From assembly GCA_003216255.1 (NCBI GenBank), contig QCJD01000010.1, positions 1 through 52,917 of the forward strand: a stretch of DNA of 52,917 nt, written 5' to 3'. This stretch comes from Pelagibacteraceae bacterium AG-404-N13 (GTDB taxonomy: Bacteria; Pseudomonadota; Alphaproteobacteria; Pelagibacterales; Pelagibacteraceae). The notes under the pieces are model-generated. The model worked only from the letters and a program-made list of their open reading frames with translations, searched no databases and had not been told where the DNA came from. Positions 8,786-18,144 of this stretch are shown here, piece by piece. The position numbers were made by a program, and so were the translations under genes. Each line of letters opens with the position of its first letter. Positions within the stretch are counted from its first letter, which is position 1.

Positions 8786-9422
8786 TTAGATCTGAACGAA
8801 GTCTTTTTTGAGCTTCCAGTTTTATTTTATCGTTTATATTTTCTAAACTGACTAGTTTTTCTAAAAATTCTTTTGACTTTTGTTTTTCATTTTTAAAAAA
8901 ATAGTATTCTGCCATTAAATACAAAGCGTGGGGCTTCCATATACTGTCAGATTTAATTACTGGATTAAGTATGTTAAGTAATTCATTTTCATTAGCAAAC
9001 TCTGAATTAAATAATCCTTTTTTAAATATTGTTAAGTTTTTGTTTTCGTTATCAAGTCCAATTTCATTAATTAATATATCAAAATATGTGTTAATTTCTT
9101 CTTTTGATGTGATTAAATTGTTATCTAACAAATAATAAAATGCTAAAGGTGAGTATGTTCTATCTTTATCTTTAATTATTTCTTTCATTGAATTTAAAAT
9201 ATTAGACTCATTTCCATTTTCGTATTCAATAATTAATGCATTATATTTATTAGCTAATTTGACTCTATTTTTTTCTAAATATTCTTGGTAAATAAAAAAA
9301 CCAAACAATAATAGTACAAAAAAAATTAATATTGAAATAATATTATTTTTTTTATTAATAATAAAATTCTTAATTTTTTCTTTTCTTGTTTCTGTATTAA
9401 TAATTTCAACTTCTTGATCCAT
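8778..9422 (-). CDS. YfgM-like tetratricopeptide membrane protein
   Basis: A short basic cytoplasmic N-terminus, one membrane helix at about residues 31-48 (ISILIFFVLLLFGFFIYQEY), then a helical periplasmic domain with TPR-like periodicity (WKPHALYLMAEYYFFKNEKQ). This is the architecture of YfgM/DUF2133, a SecYEG-associated periplasmic chaperone-network protein in E. coli. Length 214 fits. The order YfgM then BamB supports the call. The start codon overlaps the acnA stop (TAATG at 9422), so it may depend on acnA translation. Confidence 0.82.
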   Translation of the reverse strand: MDQEVEIINTETRKEKIKNFIINKKNNIISILIFFVLLLFGFFIYQEYLEKNRVKLANKYNALIIEYENGNESNILNSMKEIIKDKDRTYSPLAFYYLLDNNLITSKEEINTYFDILINEIGLDNENKNLTIFKKGLFNSEFANENELLNILNPVIKSDSIWKPHALYLMAEYYFFKNEKQKSKEFLEKLVSLENINDKIKLEAQKRLRSDLSE

Positions 9423-12091
9423 TATATCATTTTCCTTAATACGTATTGTAAGATACCCCCATTTTTATAGTATTCTAGTTCATTTTTTGTATCTATTCGA
9501 CATAACATTTTAATTTTTTTTGACTCGCCTGATATATATTTAATTTCAACTTCTACATTATCACTTGGGCTTAATCCATTTTCAATATCATGAATACTAA
9601 TTAATTCAGACCCTTTTAAATCTAAATTTTTTCTGTTCATTCCATCAATAAATTGTAGAGGTAAGACTCCCATTCCTATTAGGTTTGATCTGTGAATTCT
9701 CTCAAAACTCTCAGCTAAAACTGCTTTTATACCCAATAACTTTGTTCCTTTAGCCGCCCAATCTCTAGATGAACCTGTTCCATATTCTTTCCCACCAACA
9801 ACAACTAAATTTGTTCCCCTTTTTTTATATTCTACAACCGCATCATATACAGGCATTACTTTTTCTTCTGGGTATAATTTTGTAAAGCCTCCTTCTGTTT
9901 CAGGAGCTATTTCATTTCTAATTCTTATATTAGCAAATGTCCCACGCATCATAACTTCATGATTTCCTCTTCTTGCTCCATAGGAATTATAATCTTTGGT
10001 TAATATTTGATGTTTCATAAAATATTCTCCAGTAGGGCTTTCTTTTTGAATTGTCCCAGCTGGAGAAATATGATCTGTTGTAACCATATCTCCTAAAATT
10101 AATAAAGGTCTGGCATCATTAATATTTTTAATATCTTCCGGCTTGTCTGGTAGATTTTCAAAAAAAGGAGGTTTTTTTACGTATGTTGAGCTTTCTTCCC
10201 AATTATAAATACTTGTTGGTTCAGTTTTAATTTTTTGCCATTGCTTAGGCCCTTCGGAGATATTTGAATATCTTTTTACAAACATATCAGCATTTAAAGA
10301 ATTTTTAAGAGTATCATCAATTTCTTTATTGCTTGGCCAAATATCTTTTAAAAAAACATCATTACCTTTGTTGTCTTTTCCTAAAGGATCTTTGTAAAGA
10401 TCTATACTCATACTTCCAGCTAATGCATAAGCAACTACAAGAGGGGGAGATGCCAGATAGTTAGCTTTAACTAATGGTGAAATTCTTCCTTCAAAATTTC
10501 TATTACCTGATAAAACAGATACAGCGTAAATATTTTCTTTTTTTATAGCATCTGAAATATTTTCTTGTAAAGGACCTGAATTACCAATACATGTTGTGCA
10601 GCCATATCCTACTAAGTTAAAACCTAATTGATCTAAATAATTATTTAATCCCGCTTTTTCTAAATAATCTGTAACTACTTGAGAACCTGGTGCCAAAGAA
10701 GTTTTTACCCAAGGTTTTGTTTTTAAACCTTTTTCTACTGCTTTCTTTGCAAGTAATCCTGCTCCAATCAAAACATTGGGGTTAGATGTGTTTGTGCAGG
10801 AAGTTATAGCTGCAATGACTATATCACCATCTTTAATTTCAAATTCTTCATTTTCAACTTTTGAAGTGGATATTTTTGTTTTTTTAGCAACCTCTTCAAA
10901 AACTTTTTTAAAATTTTTAGACGCTTCATTTAACAATACTTTGTCTTGCGGTCTTTTTGGACCCGAAATAGTAGGTACGACTGAAGACATATCTAGAGTT
11001 AATTTATCAGTAAAAACAATATCATCACTTGCCCATAAACCTTGTTCCTTAGCATAGCTTTCTACAATATCGACGGTATGCTTGTCTCTTCCAGAAAATT
11101 TTAAATATTTTAAAGTTTCGTCATCTACAGGAAAGAAGCCGCAAGTTGCTCCATATTCTGGAGCCATATTTGCAATAGTTGCTCTATCTGCTAAAGTTAA
11201 ATTTTTTAAACCTTCTCCGTAAAATTCTACAAATTTTCCTACTACACCTTTATCTCTTAACATTTTAACTACAGTTAAAACTAAATCTGTTGCTGTAGTT
11301 CCTTCAGGTAATTTATTTATTACTTCGAATCCAATTACTTCTGGTATCAACATTGAAATAGGTTGTCCTAGCATTCCAGCTTCTGCTTCTATGCCTCCAA
11401 CTCCCCATCCCAATACTGATAATCCATTAACCATAGTTGTATGACTATCAGTTCCAACTAATGTATCAGGGAAAATATAATTATTATTCTCAAATTTTTC
11501 AGTCCAAACTACTTTTGACAAGTATTCTAGATTTACTTGATGACAAATCCCAGTTCCAGGCGGAACAATTCGAAAGTTGTTAAATGCTTGTTGCCCCCAT
11601 TTTAAAAAGGAATATCGTTCTCCATTTCTTTCAAATTCTATATCTACATTTTTTTCAAATGAGTCCGATTTCGCAGATTTATCAACTTGAACCGAATGAT
11701 CTATAACTAGGTCAACCTTTGAAAGAGGATTTATGGTATTTGGATCTTTATTTTTTTTTTTAACCGCTTCTCTCATAGCCGCAAGATCAGCTACAGCAGG
11801 AATTCCAGTGTAATCTTGTAATAAAACTCTAGCTGGCCTATAAGCAATTTCTGTTTTGGATTTTTTTTCTTTAAGCCAATTCTTAATTGAGTCAATTTGG
11901 TCTTTAGTTACAGTTAAGTCATCTTCATATCTAAGCAAATTTTCTAGAAGAACTTTCAATGATTTTGGTAATTTAGAAATTTCATTTAAACCATTTTTTT
12001 CAGCTTCTAAAAGAGAATAATACTTATATTCTTTGCCATTAATATTTAATGACTTTAATGAATTATAAGAGTTTTTATTTCCTGGTTTCAT
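9422..12091 (-). CDS. acnA: Aconitate hydratase A
   Basis: An 889-residue aconitase of the AcnA/IRP type, full length. The [4Fe-4S] ligands are in AAITSCTNTSNPNV (about residue 430) and GYGCTTCIGNSGPL (about 500). The swivelling C-terminal domain carries the substrate-binding arginine motif YGTGSSRDWAAKG (about 770). TCA-cycle interconversion of citrate and isocitrate in the cytoplasm. N-terminal HQVNLEYLSKVVW and GTDSHTTMVNGLSVLGWGVG are typical. It probably heads the run acnA, yfgM, bamB, cupin, zapE, yjbQ. No binding site for a regulator is evident upstream because the LysE gene ends four bases away. Confidence 0.97.
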   Translation of the reverse strand: MKPGNKNSYNSLKSLNINGKEYKYYSLLEAEKNGLNEISKLPKSLKVLLENLLRYEDDLTVTKDQIDSIKNWLKEKKSKTEIAYRPARVLLQDYTGIPAVADLAAMREAVKKKNKDPNTINPLSKVDLVIDHSVQVDKSAKSDSFEKNVDIEFERNGERYSFLKWGQQAFNNFRIVPPGTGICHQVNLEYLSKVVWTEKFENNNYIFPDTLVGTDSHTTMVNGLSVLGWGVGGIEAEAGMLGQPISMLIPEVIGFEVINKLPEGTTATDLVLTVVKMLRDKGVVGKFVEFYGEGLKNLTLADRATIANMAPEYGATCGFFPVDDETLKYLKFSGRDKHTVDIVESYAKEQGLWASDDIVFTDKLTLDMSSVVPTISGPKRPQDKVLLNEASKNFKKVFEEVAKKTKISTSKVENEEFEIKDGDIVIAAITSCTNTSNPNVLIGAGLLAKKAVEKGLKTKPWVKTSLAPGSQVVTDYLEKAGLNNYLDQLGFNLVGYGCTTCIGNSGPLQENISDAIKKENIYAVSVLSGNRNFEGRISPLVKANYLASPPLVVAYALAGSMSIDLYKDPLGKDNKGNDVFLKDIWPSNKEIDDTLKNSLNADMFVKRYSNISEGPKQWQKIKTEPTSIYNWEESSTYVKKPPFFENLPDKPEDIKNINDARPLLILGDMVTTDHISPAGTIQKESPTGEYFMKHQILTKDYNSYGARRGNHEVMMRGTFANIRIRNEIAPETEGGFTKLYPEEKVMPVYDAVVEYKKRGTNLVVVGGKEYGTGSSRDWAAKGTKLLGIKAVLAESFERIHRSNLIGMGVLPLQFIDGMNRKNLDLKGSELISIHDIENGLSPSDNVEVEIKYISGESKKIKMLCRIDTKNELEYYKNGGILQYVLRKMI

Positions 12092-12095
12092 AATA

Positions 12096-12686
12096 TTATA
12101 AATAAAATGTAAATATGCTTAATATAAGAAGTATTGACATAGCATAATTAAAATATTTTATAAATTTTTCATTTGTCGCAAATTTCCTTAAGAATCTGCC
12201 AACCAAAGTCCATGATGTAATACTGGTAACTGAAAAAAGCAAAGCTAAAATAATTACTTGTAATGAGTAATTAACATAGTTTTCATCTACTTGTATATAA
12301 GTTGATACAACTATAATTCCAACAATCACTCCTTTTGGATTTAAAAATTGAAATAGAAAAGTTTCTATAAATTTGACCGGATTCTCTGAATTAGAACTGT
12401 TATCGGAACTCGAAAATGAAATTTTAAATGCTAAATATAATAAAAACAACGTTCCTAAATATTTTAATACTTCTTGAATATTAGGATAAACTTTAAAAAT
12501 ATTTATCAATCCAATTATTAGTGAAATGATTAAAGCTGTAAAACCAAATGTTACTCCAAGTATATGAGGAATTGTTTTTTTTATTCCAAAATTAAAACCT
12601 GAATATGATGCAACAATATTATTTGGACCAGGTGTAAAAGCAGTTACAAACCAAAAAAGGCAAATTGAAATTATTTCTGGATGCAT
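12096..12686 (-). CDS. LysE/RhtB family amino-acid exporter
   Basis: A 196-residue protein with five to six hydrophobic segments. It has the family signature at the N-terminus (FTPGPNNIVASYSGFNFG) and the middle motif FLFQFLNPKGVIVG. LysE/RhtB proteins export amino acids or small amines across the inner membrane; the substrate cannot be read from sequence. It lies between csaA and acnA in the same direction with gaps of eight and four bases, probably in one transcript. Confidence 0.9.
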   Translation of the reverse strand: MHPEIISICLFWFVTAFTPGPNNIVASYSGFNFGIKKTIPHILGVTFGFTALIISLIIGLINIFKVYPNIQEVLKYLGTLFLLYLAFKISFSSSDNSSNSENPVKFIETFLFQFLNPKGVIVGIIVVSTYIQVDENYVNYSLQVIILALLFSVTSITSWTLVGRFLRKFATNEKFIKYFNYAMSILLILSIFTFYL

Positions 12687-12694
12687 AATTTTTC

Positions 12695-13036
12695 TTAAGC
12701 AATTTTTAGACCATTTTTTGCAGCCTGAGATGGATGAAGCAAAACTACTTTTCCATCCTCTTCAATTGCTCCCAAAACAAGAAACTGTGATTTTACTCCA
12801 GCAATATTTTTTTCTGGAAAGTTACAAACGCCAACAACTTGTTTTCCTTTTAAATTATTTTCATTATAATAATGAGTAATTTGGGCAGAAGATTGTTTTA
12901 TTCCTATTTCTTCACCAAAATCAACTTCGATTACTAATGAGGGCTTTCTTGCTTTTTCATTTTTTTTAACAGATATGACTGTTCCTAAACGAATATCAAT
13001 TTTATCAAAAATATCGTAGGTTATTTGTTCTTTCAT
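12695..13036 (-). CDS. csaA: CsaA-type tRNA-binding/chaperone protein
   Basis: A 113-residue single-domain OB-fold protein of the tRNA_bind family: FDKIDIRLGTVISVKKNEKA, then LVIEVDFGEEIGIKQSSAQI and VVGVCNFPEKNIAGVKSQFL, ending HPSQAAKNGLKIA. These blocks match CsaA, which forms dimers, binds tRNA and shows export-chaperone activity in Bacillus. Length is as expected. It is divergent from the M20 deacylase gene with only 27 bases between starts. Confidence 0.92.
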   Translation of the reverse strand: MKEQITYDIFDKIDIRLGTVISVKKNEKARKPSLVIEVDFGEEIGIKQSSAQITHYYNENNLKGKQVVGVCNFPEKNIAGVKSQFLVLGAIEEDGKVVLLHPSQAAKNGLKIA

Positions 13037-13063
13037 GATTTTAATATATAATTCATATTAATT

Positions 13064-14248
13064 ATGAGTACAGAAAATAATTTAGATTCATTGTATGAAA
13101 ACTCAATTAAAATACTATCGGATTTAATAGCGTTCAAGACAGTATCTGGTGAAGATAATAATTCTTTAATTAATTATTGTGATAATATTTTAAAAAAACT
13201 AGGTGCGACTTCTTTTAAAACATTTGATTGCGATAAGAAAAGAGTAAATCTTTTTGCAACTTTGAAAGCCAAAAAACCTAATGGAAAAGTACCAATAATT
13301 TTATCAGGCCATACTGATGTAGTTCCTGTCTCTAAAGGGTGGTCTTCTGATCCTTTCACAGCCACTATTAAAGATGATAAATTATATGGAAGAGGCTCAT
13401 GTGATATGAAAGGATTTATTGCGTGTGTTTTAGCATTTGCACCAATTTTCTCTAAATCAAATTTGGATAGAGACATAAATTTTTCATTTACTTTTGATGA
13501 AGAAACGGCGTGTATAGGCGCACCTTTATTAATAGAAGAGTTAAAAAGAAGAGGATTTAACAAAGGAATATGTATTGTTGGTGAGCCTACTAATATGAAA
13601 ATTATTGATGCACATAAAGGTTGTTATGAATATACAACATATTTTGAAGGCTTAGCTGGTCATAGCTCAGAACCACACAAAGGTGTTAGTGCAGTTGAGT
13701 ATGCCGCTAGATACGTAAACAAACTTATTGAGCTAAGAGAAAAATTAAAAGACAGAGGTCCAAAAAATTCAATATTTAATCCTCCTTACTCAACTCTTTC
13801 TGTTGGTGGAATATTTGGAGGAATTGCACATAATGTAATTTCAGACAAATGTCATGTTAAATGGGAAACAAGGCCTGTAGTTAAAGATGATGCTGTTTAT
13901 TTGAATATGGAATTAGATAAATATGTTAATGAAATTCTTTTACCTGACATGAAAAAAGTGTTCCCAGAATCAAAAATTAAAAAAGAAATAATTGGAGAAA
14001 TTATCGGATTTGATAGACTTGATAAATCTGAAGCTTGTGAATTTGTCTCTAGCATTACAGGAGACAATTCTAGAGAAGTAGTTTCTTTTGGAACAGAGGC
14101 TGGGCTTTTTCAAGAGATTGGAATAAGTACAGCTGTTTGTGGACCAGGATCAATAGAACAGGCACATAAAATAGATGAGTTCATTAAATTAGATGAAATT
14201 AAAAAATGTTTAAATTTCCTAAAAGGTGTTAAGGATAAATCAATATAA
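13064..14248 (+). CDS. argE: M20 family deacylase, ArgE (acetylornithine deacetylase)-like
   Basis: A 394-residue dinuclear metallohydrolase. Metal and catalytic residues are visible: LSGHTDVVPVSKGW, LYGRGSCDMKGF, TFDEETACIGAP, GEPTNMKIIDAHKGC, and a late His in GPGSIEQAHKIDEF. A dimerisation domain sits between about 180 and 295. Closest in pattern to ArgE, which removes acetyl from N-acetylornithine. It is, however, the first gene of an operon with allantoinase, allantoicase and ureidoglycolate lyase (11 bases to the next start), so it may act on a related acylated or carbamoylated amino acid. It is not the allantoate amidohydrolase type by motif pattern, and that step is covered by allantoicase. 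Confidence 0.85.
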   Translation: MSTENNLDSLYENSIKILSDLIAFKTVSGEDNNSLINYCDNILKKLGATSFKTFDCDKKRVNLFATLKAKKPNGKVPIILSGHTDVVPVSKGWSSDPFTATIKDDKLYGRGSCDMKGFIACVLAFAPIFSKSNLDRDINFSFTFDEETACIGAPLLIEELKRRGFNKGICIVGEPTNMKIIDAHKGCYEYTTYFEGLAGHSSEPHKGVSAVEYAARYVNKLIELREKLKDRGPKNSIFNPPYSTLSVGGIFGGIAHNVISDKCHVKWETRPVVKDDAVYLNMELDKYVNEILLPDMKKVFPESKIKKEIIGEIIGFDRLDKSEACEFVSSITGDNSREVVSFGTEAGLFQEIGISTAVCGPGSIEQAHKIDEFIKLDEIKKCLNFLKGVKDKSI

Positions 14249-14258
14249 ATATAAATTA

Positions 14259-15182
14259 ATGTCAAAAAAATACCCAAGAGATATGGTTGGTTACGGAAAA
14301 AAGTCTGGACCTATTTTTAAAAGATGGCCAAACAATTCTAAACTCGCTCTTCAAATCGTTGTAAATTATGAAGAAGGAGGAGAAAACTGTGTATTACATG
14401 GAGATAAGCATTCAGAAACTTTTTTATCAGAAATAATTGGTGCTCAACCCATAAAAGGAAGAAACATGAACATGGAGTCTTTATACGAATATGGCTCAAG
14501 AAGAGGCTTTTGGAGAATATATAAACTCTTTATGGAGAGAGAAATACCTTTTACAATTTTTGGTGTAGCGACTGCATTAGAAAAAAATAAAGATGTATGT
14601 GAAGCTATAAAAAAATCTTATTTAAAAAAAAATCTAATTGAAGTTGCATGTCATGGCTTGAAATGGATTGATTATCAAAATATCCCAAAACAAATTGAAA
14701 AAAAACATATGAAGATGGCGATAAAATCAATTCAAAAGACAATTGGGAAAAGACCTTTGGGGTGGTATACGGGCAGGTGTAGTCCAAATACACTAGACCT
14801 TGTTATTGAAGAAGGAGGGTTTCTTTATTGTAGCGATACCTATAGCGATGATATTCCTTACTGGGAAAAAAGAGGAAACAAAAATCAATTAATGATTCCT
14901 TATACGCTCGATAATAACGATATGAGATTTTTAACTAATCAAGGATTTAATAATGGAGATCAATTTTATACATATCTCAAAGATAGTTTTGATACATTGT
15001 ATAACGAAAGTGGTCCTCCAAAAATGATGTCTGTAGGTCTTCATTGCAGAATAATAGGAAAACCAGGTAGAATACAGTCATTAAAAAGGTTTTTAGATTA
15101 TGTCTCAAAACATAAAGATGTTTGGATTTGTAGAAGAATAGATATTGCAAAATATTGGAACAAAAACCATTCAATTAAATAA
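14259..15182 (+). CDS. puuE: Allantoinase, PuuE type (NodB-fold)
   Basis: Strong match to the metal-independent PuuE allantoinases: YPRDMVGYG at the start, VNYEEGGENCVLHGDKHSE, MESLYEYGSRRGFWRI, LGWYTGRCSPNT and EEGGFLYCSDTYSDDIPYWE. It opens the hydantoin ring of allantoin to give allantoate. I start at the ATG at 14259 because MSKKYPRDMVGYG gives a family-like N-terminus and 307 residues; an upstream in-frame ATG at 14226 lies inside argE. The next gene, allantoicase, begins six bases after the stop. Confidence 0.95.
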   Translation: MSKKYPRDMVGYGKKSGPIFKRWPNNSKLALQIVVNYEEGGENCVLHGDKHSETFLSEIIGAQPIKGRNMNMESLYEYGSRRGFWRIYKLFMEREIPFTIFGVATALEKNKDVCEAIKKSYLKKNLIEVACHGLKWIDYQNIPKQIEKKHMKMAIKSIQKTIGKRPLGWYTGRCSPNTLDLVIEEGGFLYCSDTYSDDIPYWEKRGNKNQLMIPYTLDNNDMRFLTNQGFNNGDQFYTYLKDSFDTLYNESGPPKMMSVGLHCRIIGKPGRIQSLKRFLDYVSKHKDVWICRRIDIAKYWNKNHSIK

Positions 15183-15187
15183 TTACC

Positions 15188-16180
15188 ATGAAAAAAAATA
15201 ATATAATTTACTTAAATGGACTAATAGATTTAGCTCAAGCTAGATTGGGTTCAAAAATAGTTTATAAAACAGATGAGTTTTTTGCTCCTGCTAAAAGAAT
15301 AATTAATCCTTGGCCACCAATATATAAAGAAGGAGTTTTTGATAATCATGGAAAATGGATGGATGGATGGGAAACCAGAAGAAAGAGAACAAAAGGATAT
15401 GACTATTTAATATTAAAACTTGGCAAACCTGGTTTAATAAAAAAAGTTGATGTCGATACTTCATACTTTTCAGGAAATCATCCTGAAAAAATATCTTTAC
15501 AGGGTTGTATTAATAAAAAAAATATACCAGATAAGAAAACTAAATGGACTACAATTATTAAAAAAAGTCCTACCAAAGCAAATAGTCATCACTTTTTTAA
15601 TATAAAAAATAAAAATTATTTCACTCATATTAAATTAAATATTTTTCCTGACGGAGGAGTAGCAAGATTGAGAGTTTATGGATTGATGAAAATTAAAAAT
15701 AAATTCCAAAACAAAATTCAGAACCTTACATCAGTTTTAACCGGTGCAGTACCTATTGCTTGTAATAATGAACATTTTGGAAGAGCAGAAAATATACTTG
15801 CACCAGGAATTGGAAAAAATATGGGAGATGGTTGGGAAACAAGACGAAGTAGAGGAAAAAATTTTGATTGGATAATAGTAAAATGTTCATCACCAGGAAA
15901 ATTAAATAAAATCCAATTAGACACGCATCATTTTAAAGGAAACTATCCTGACAAATTTTCTGTGCAAGCAGCTTATATTCCTAAAAGTATTTCAGCAAAA
16001 GATATAGTAAAAAAATCAAACAAATGGTCTTATATTCTAAATAAATCAAAGCTATATGCTCATAAAAAACATAATTTTCAAAACAAGATAATGAAAAATA
16101 AAAAAATAAATTATATTAAAATAAATATATTCCCTGACGGTGGAATTTCAAGAATTAGAGCTTTCGGTACACCTGAATGA
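15188..16180 (+). CDS. alc: Allantoicase
   Basis: 330 residues made of two homologous jelly-roll halves, as in known allantoicases. The first half has GSKIVYKTDEFFAPAKRIIN, GWETRRKR and FPDGGVARLRVYG; the second repeats these as FGRAENILAPG, GWETRRSR and FPDGGISRIRAFG. It hydrolyses allantoate to ureidoglycolate and urea. It overlaps the next gene by four bases (ATGA) and follows puuE by five. With puuE and allA it makes a complete allantoin-to-glyoxylate route. Confidence 0.95.
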   Translation: MKKNNIIYLNGLIDLAQARLGSKIVYKTDEFFAPAKRIINPWPPIYKEGVFDNHGKWMDGWETRRKRTKGYDYLILKLGKPGLIKKVDVDTSYFSGNHPEKISLQGCINKKNIPDKKTKWTTIIKKSPTKANSHHFFNIKNKNYFTHIKLNIFPDGGVARLRVYGLMKIKNKFQNKIQNLTSVLTGAVPIACNNEHFGRAENILAPGIGKNMGDGWETRRSRGKNFDWIIVKCSSPGKLNKIQLDTHHFKGNYPDKFSVQAAYIPKSISAKDIVKKSNKWSYILNKSKLYAHKKHNFQNKIMKNKKINYIKINIFPDGGISRIRAFGTPE

Positions 16181-16674
16181 CTAAAAAAATTATAAAACCA
16201 ATACCTATAACTAAAGAAAATTTTTCTAAATTTGGAGACATGATCGCAACTGAAAATATTAAACCATTAGAGATAAATAATGGCTATGCAAAAAGATTTG
16301 ATGGTATTGCAACTATTGATACCTCAAATAAAAATGGTGAAACAACAATCAGTATTTTTTCTGCTTTAAAAAGATCTTTTCCAATAGAAATTGATATGAT
16401 GGAAAAACATCCTCTTGGTAGTCAAGCATTTATACCAATGAAAGAAACAATTTTTTTAACCTTAGTCGCTCCTGCTGGAGAAAAACCTGAAATAGATAAA
16501 ATTGAGTCTTTTATAATACCAAAAGGAAAAGGGGTTAATTACAAAGCTGGTGTTTGGCATTTTCCTTTGATTGCTACAGAAGATATGGACTTTCTAGTAG
16601 TAGATAGAAAAGGATCTGGTGAAAATTTAATTATTGAAAATTTAGTTCAAGAAAAAATATTATTAGAATATTAA
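16177..16674 (+). CDS. allA: Ureidoglycolate lyase
   Basis: A 165-residue cupin-like protein of the AllA family: IPITKENFSKFGDMI at the start, MEKHPLGSQAFIPM with the active-site region, and GVNYKAGVWHFPL. The reaction is ureidoglycolate to glyoxylate and urea. It is the last gene of the argE-puuE-alc-allA operon; its start overlaps the alc stop. Urea use would need a urease elsewhere; none is in the window. Confidence 0.94.
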   Translation: MTKKIIKPIPITKENFSKFGDMIATENIKPLEINNGYAKRFDGIATIDTSNKNGETTISIFSALKRSFPIEIDMMEKHPLGSQAFIPMKETIFLTLVAPAGEKPEIDKIESFIIPKGKGVNYKAGVWHFPLIATEDMDFLVVDRKGSGENLIIENLVQEKILLEY

Positions 16675-16690
16675 CTTTTTAAGAAAAAAT

Positions 16691-18124
16691 TTAATTCCAT
16701 CCTCCAACTGATTTTACTTCTAAAAATTCAGTCAATCCTTCTTTACCCGCTTCTCTACCAATTCCTGAATGTTTATAACCTCCAAATGGTGCATCAACAG
16801 CTATTCCAGCTCCATTGACATCAACCATTCCAGATCTTAATTTTCTTGCAACTCTTTGAACTTTTTTATTATCTTGAGTTTGAATATAGTTCGTTAGACC
16901 ATAATCAGTATCATTAGCGATTTTTATTGCCTCTTCTTCTGTTTCAAATGGAATGACTGATAAAACTGGGCCAAAAATTTCTGTTCTCGCTATTTCCATA
17001 CTGTTGTTAACATCTGCAAATACAGTTGGTTTTACATAATATCCATCTTTAAGTCCTTCTGGTTTACCCGGTCCTCCTGCAACTAAATTTGCACCTTCGT
17101 CGATACCTTTTTTGATTAGACTTTGAATTTTATTAAATTGGTTTTCAGATATTACTGGACCAATATGATCTCCTTCTTTATTTGGATCATCAACTTTAAA
17201 TTCATTTGCAAATTTTTTTAACCTTTCAATAGCTTCGCTGTAAAGTGATTTTTCAACCAACATTCTAGTAGGTGCATTACAAGATTGGCCTGAATTTCTA
17301 AAACATCTTAGTGCTCCTCTTTCAATTGCTTCAGGATCAGCATCTTTAAACACTATATTTGCACCTTTACCACCTAGTTCTAAACTTACTCTTTTAAAAT
17401 CTTTTGCTGCATTTTGTGATATTAAAGCCCCAGCTCTTGTTGATCCTGTAAAAGATATCATGTTAACATCAGGATGGCTTGTTAGAGCATCACCAGTTGT
17501 AGCACCATCTCCATTAACTAAATTAAATACTCCATTTGGAAACTTTGCTTCATCAATTAGCTCGGCAAGGATAATAGCTGACAAAGGTGCTAATTCAGAA
17601 GGTTTTAAAACCATTGTGCATCCTGCGGCTAATGCTGGAATCACTTTTAAACAAACTTGGTTCATTGGCCAATTCCAAGGTGTAATTAAAGCACAAACAC
17701 CTTTTGGTTCATAAAGAATTCTTTGATCTTTTGCATGGTCACCTAAAGGTCTCTCAAATTCAAATTCCTTAAGATATTTTATAAATGATTTTGTATGACT
17801 AGCTCCTGTTCCAGTTTGAAGTTTTGACGCAAAATCTTTTGGTGCTCCCATTTCTTGGATAATGGCATCAGTAATATCGTTCCATCTTTTTTTATAAAGA
17901 GTATAAAATGTTTCTAGTAAAGCAACTCTATCTTCTTTTGTTGAAAACCCCCAGGTTTTGAAAGCTTCTTTTGCGGATAGTACAGCATCATTAACATCTT
18001 CTTTACTTGCTAACGATATTACCGCACAACTTTTTTCTGTAGCTGGGTTGATTACTTCAATATCATTTGGAATTTTTGGAGCAACCCATGAACCATTAAT
18101 ATAAAAATTTTTTTTTTCTAACAT
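16691..18124 (-). CDS. NAD(P)-dependent aldehyde dehydrogenase (copy 1)
   Basis: A 477-residue class I/II aldehyde dehydrogenase. ITPWNWPMNQVCLKVIPALA is the cofactor/substrate channel, SFTGSTRAG the Rossmann loop, LELGGKGANIV the catalytic Glu, and RNSGQSCNAPTRMLVEK the catalytic Cys. Substrate unknown. It follows the agmatinase-family gene by 20 bases in the same operon, so an aldehyde from a guanidino compound or polyamine (4-guanidinobutyraldehyde, 4-aminobutyraldehyde) is a reasonable guess. It is strikingly similar to the ALDH at 49195-50628, with the same length and many identical blocks, so the two are paralogues. Confidence 0.95.
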   Translation of the reverse strand: MLEKKNFYINGSWVAPKIPNDIEVINPATEKSCAVISLASKEDVNDAVLSAKEAFKTWGFSTKEDRVALLETFYTLYKKRWNDITDAIIQEMGAPKDFASKLQTGTGASHTKSFIKYLKEFEFERPLGDHAKDQRILYEPKGVCALITPWNWPMNQVCLKVIPALAAGCTMVLKPSELAPLSAIILAELIDEAKFPNGVFNLVNGDGATTGDALTSHPDVNMISFTGSTRAGALISQNAAKDFKRVSLELGGKGANIVFKDADPEAIERGALRCFRNSGQSCNAPTRMLVEKSLYSEAIERLKKFANEFKVDDPNKEGDHIGPVISENQFNKIQSLIKKGIDEGANLVAGGPGKPEGLKDGYYVKPTVFADVNNSMEIARTEIFGPVLSVIPFETEEEAIKIANDTDYGLTNYIQTQDNKKVQRVARKLRSGMVDVNGAGIAVDAPFGGYKHSGIGREAGKEGLTEFLEVKSVGGWN

Positions 18125-18144
18125 TATGGCAAACTACCTATTCT

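Noticed and set aside
13064-14248. DoeB, the deacetylase partner of the ectoine hydrolase
   Set aside because: DoeB is of the aspartoacylase/AstE family; this protein has M20 motifs.
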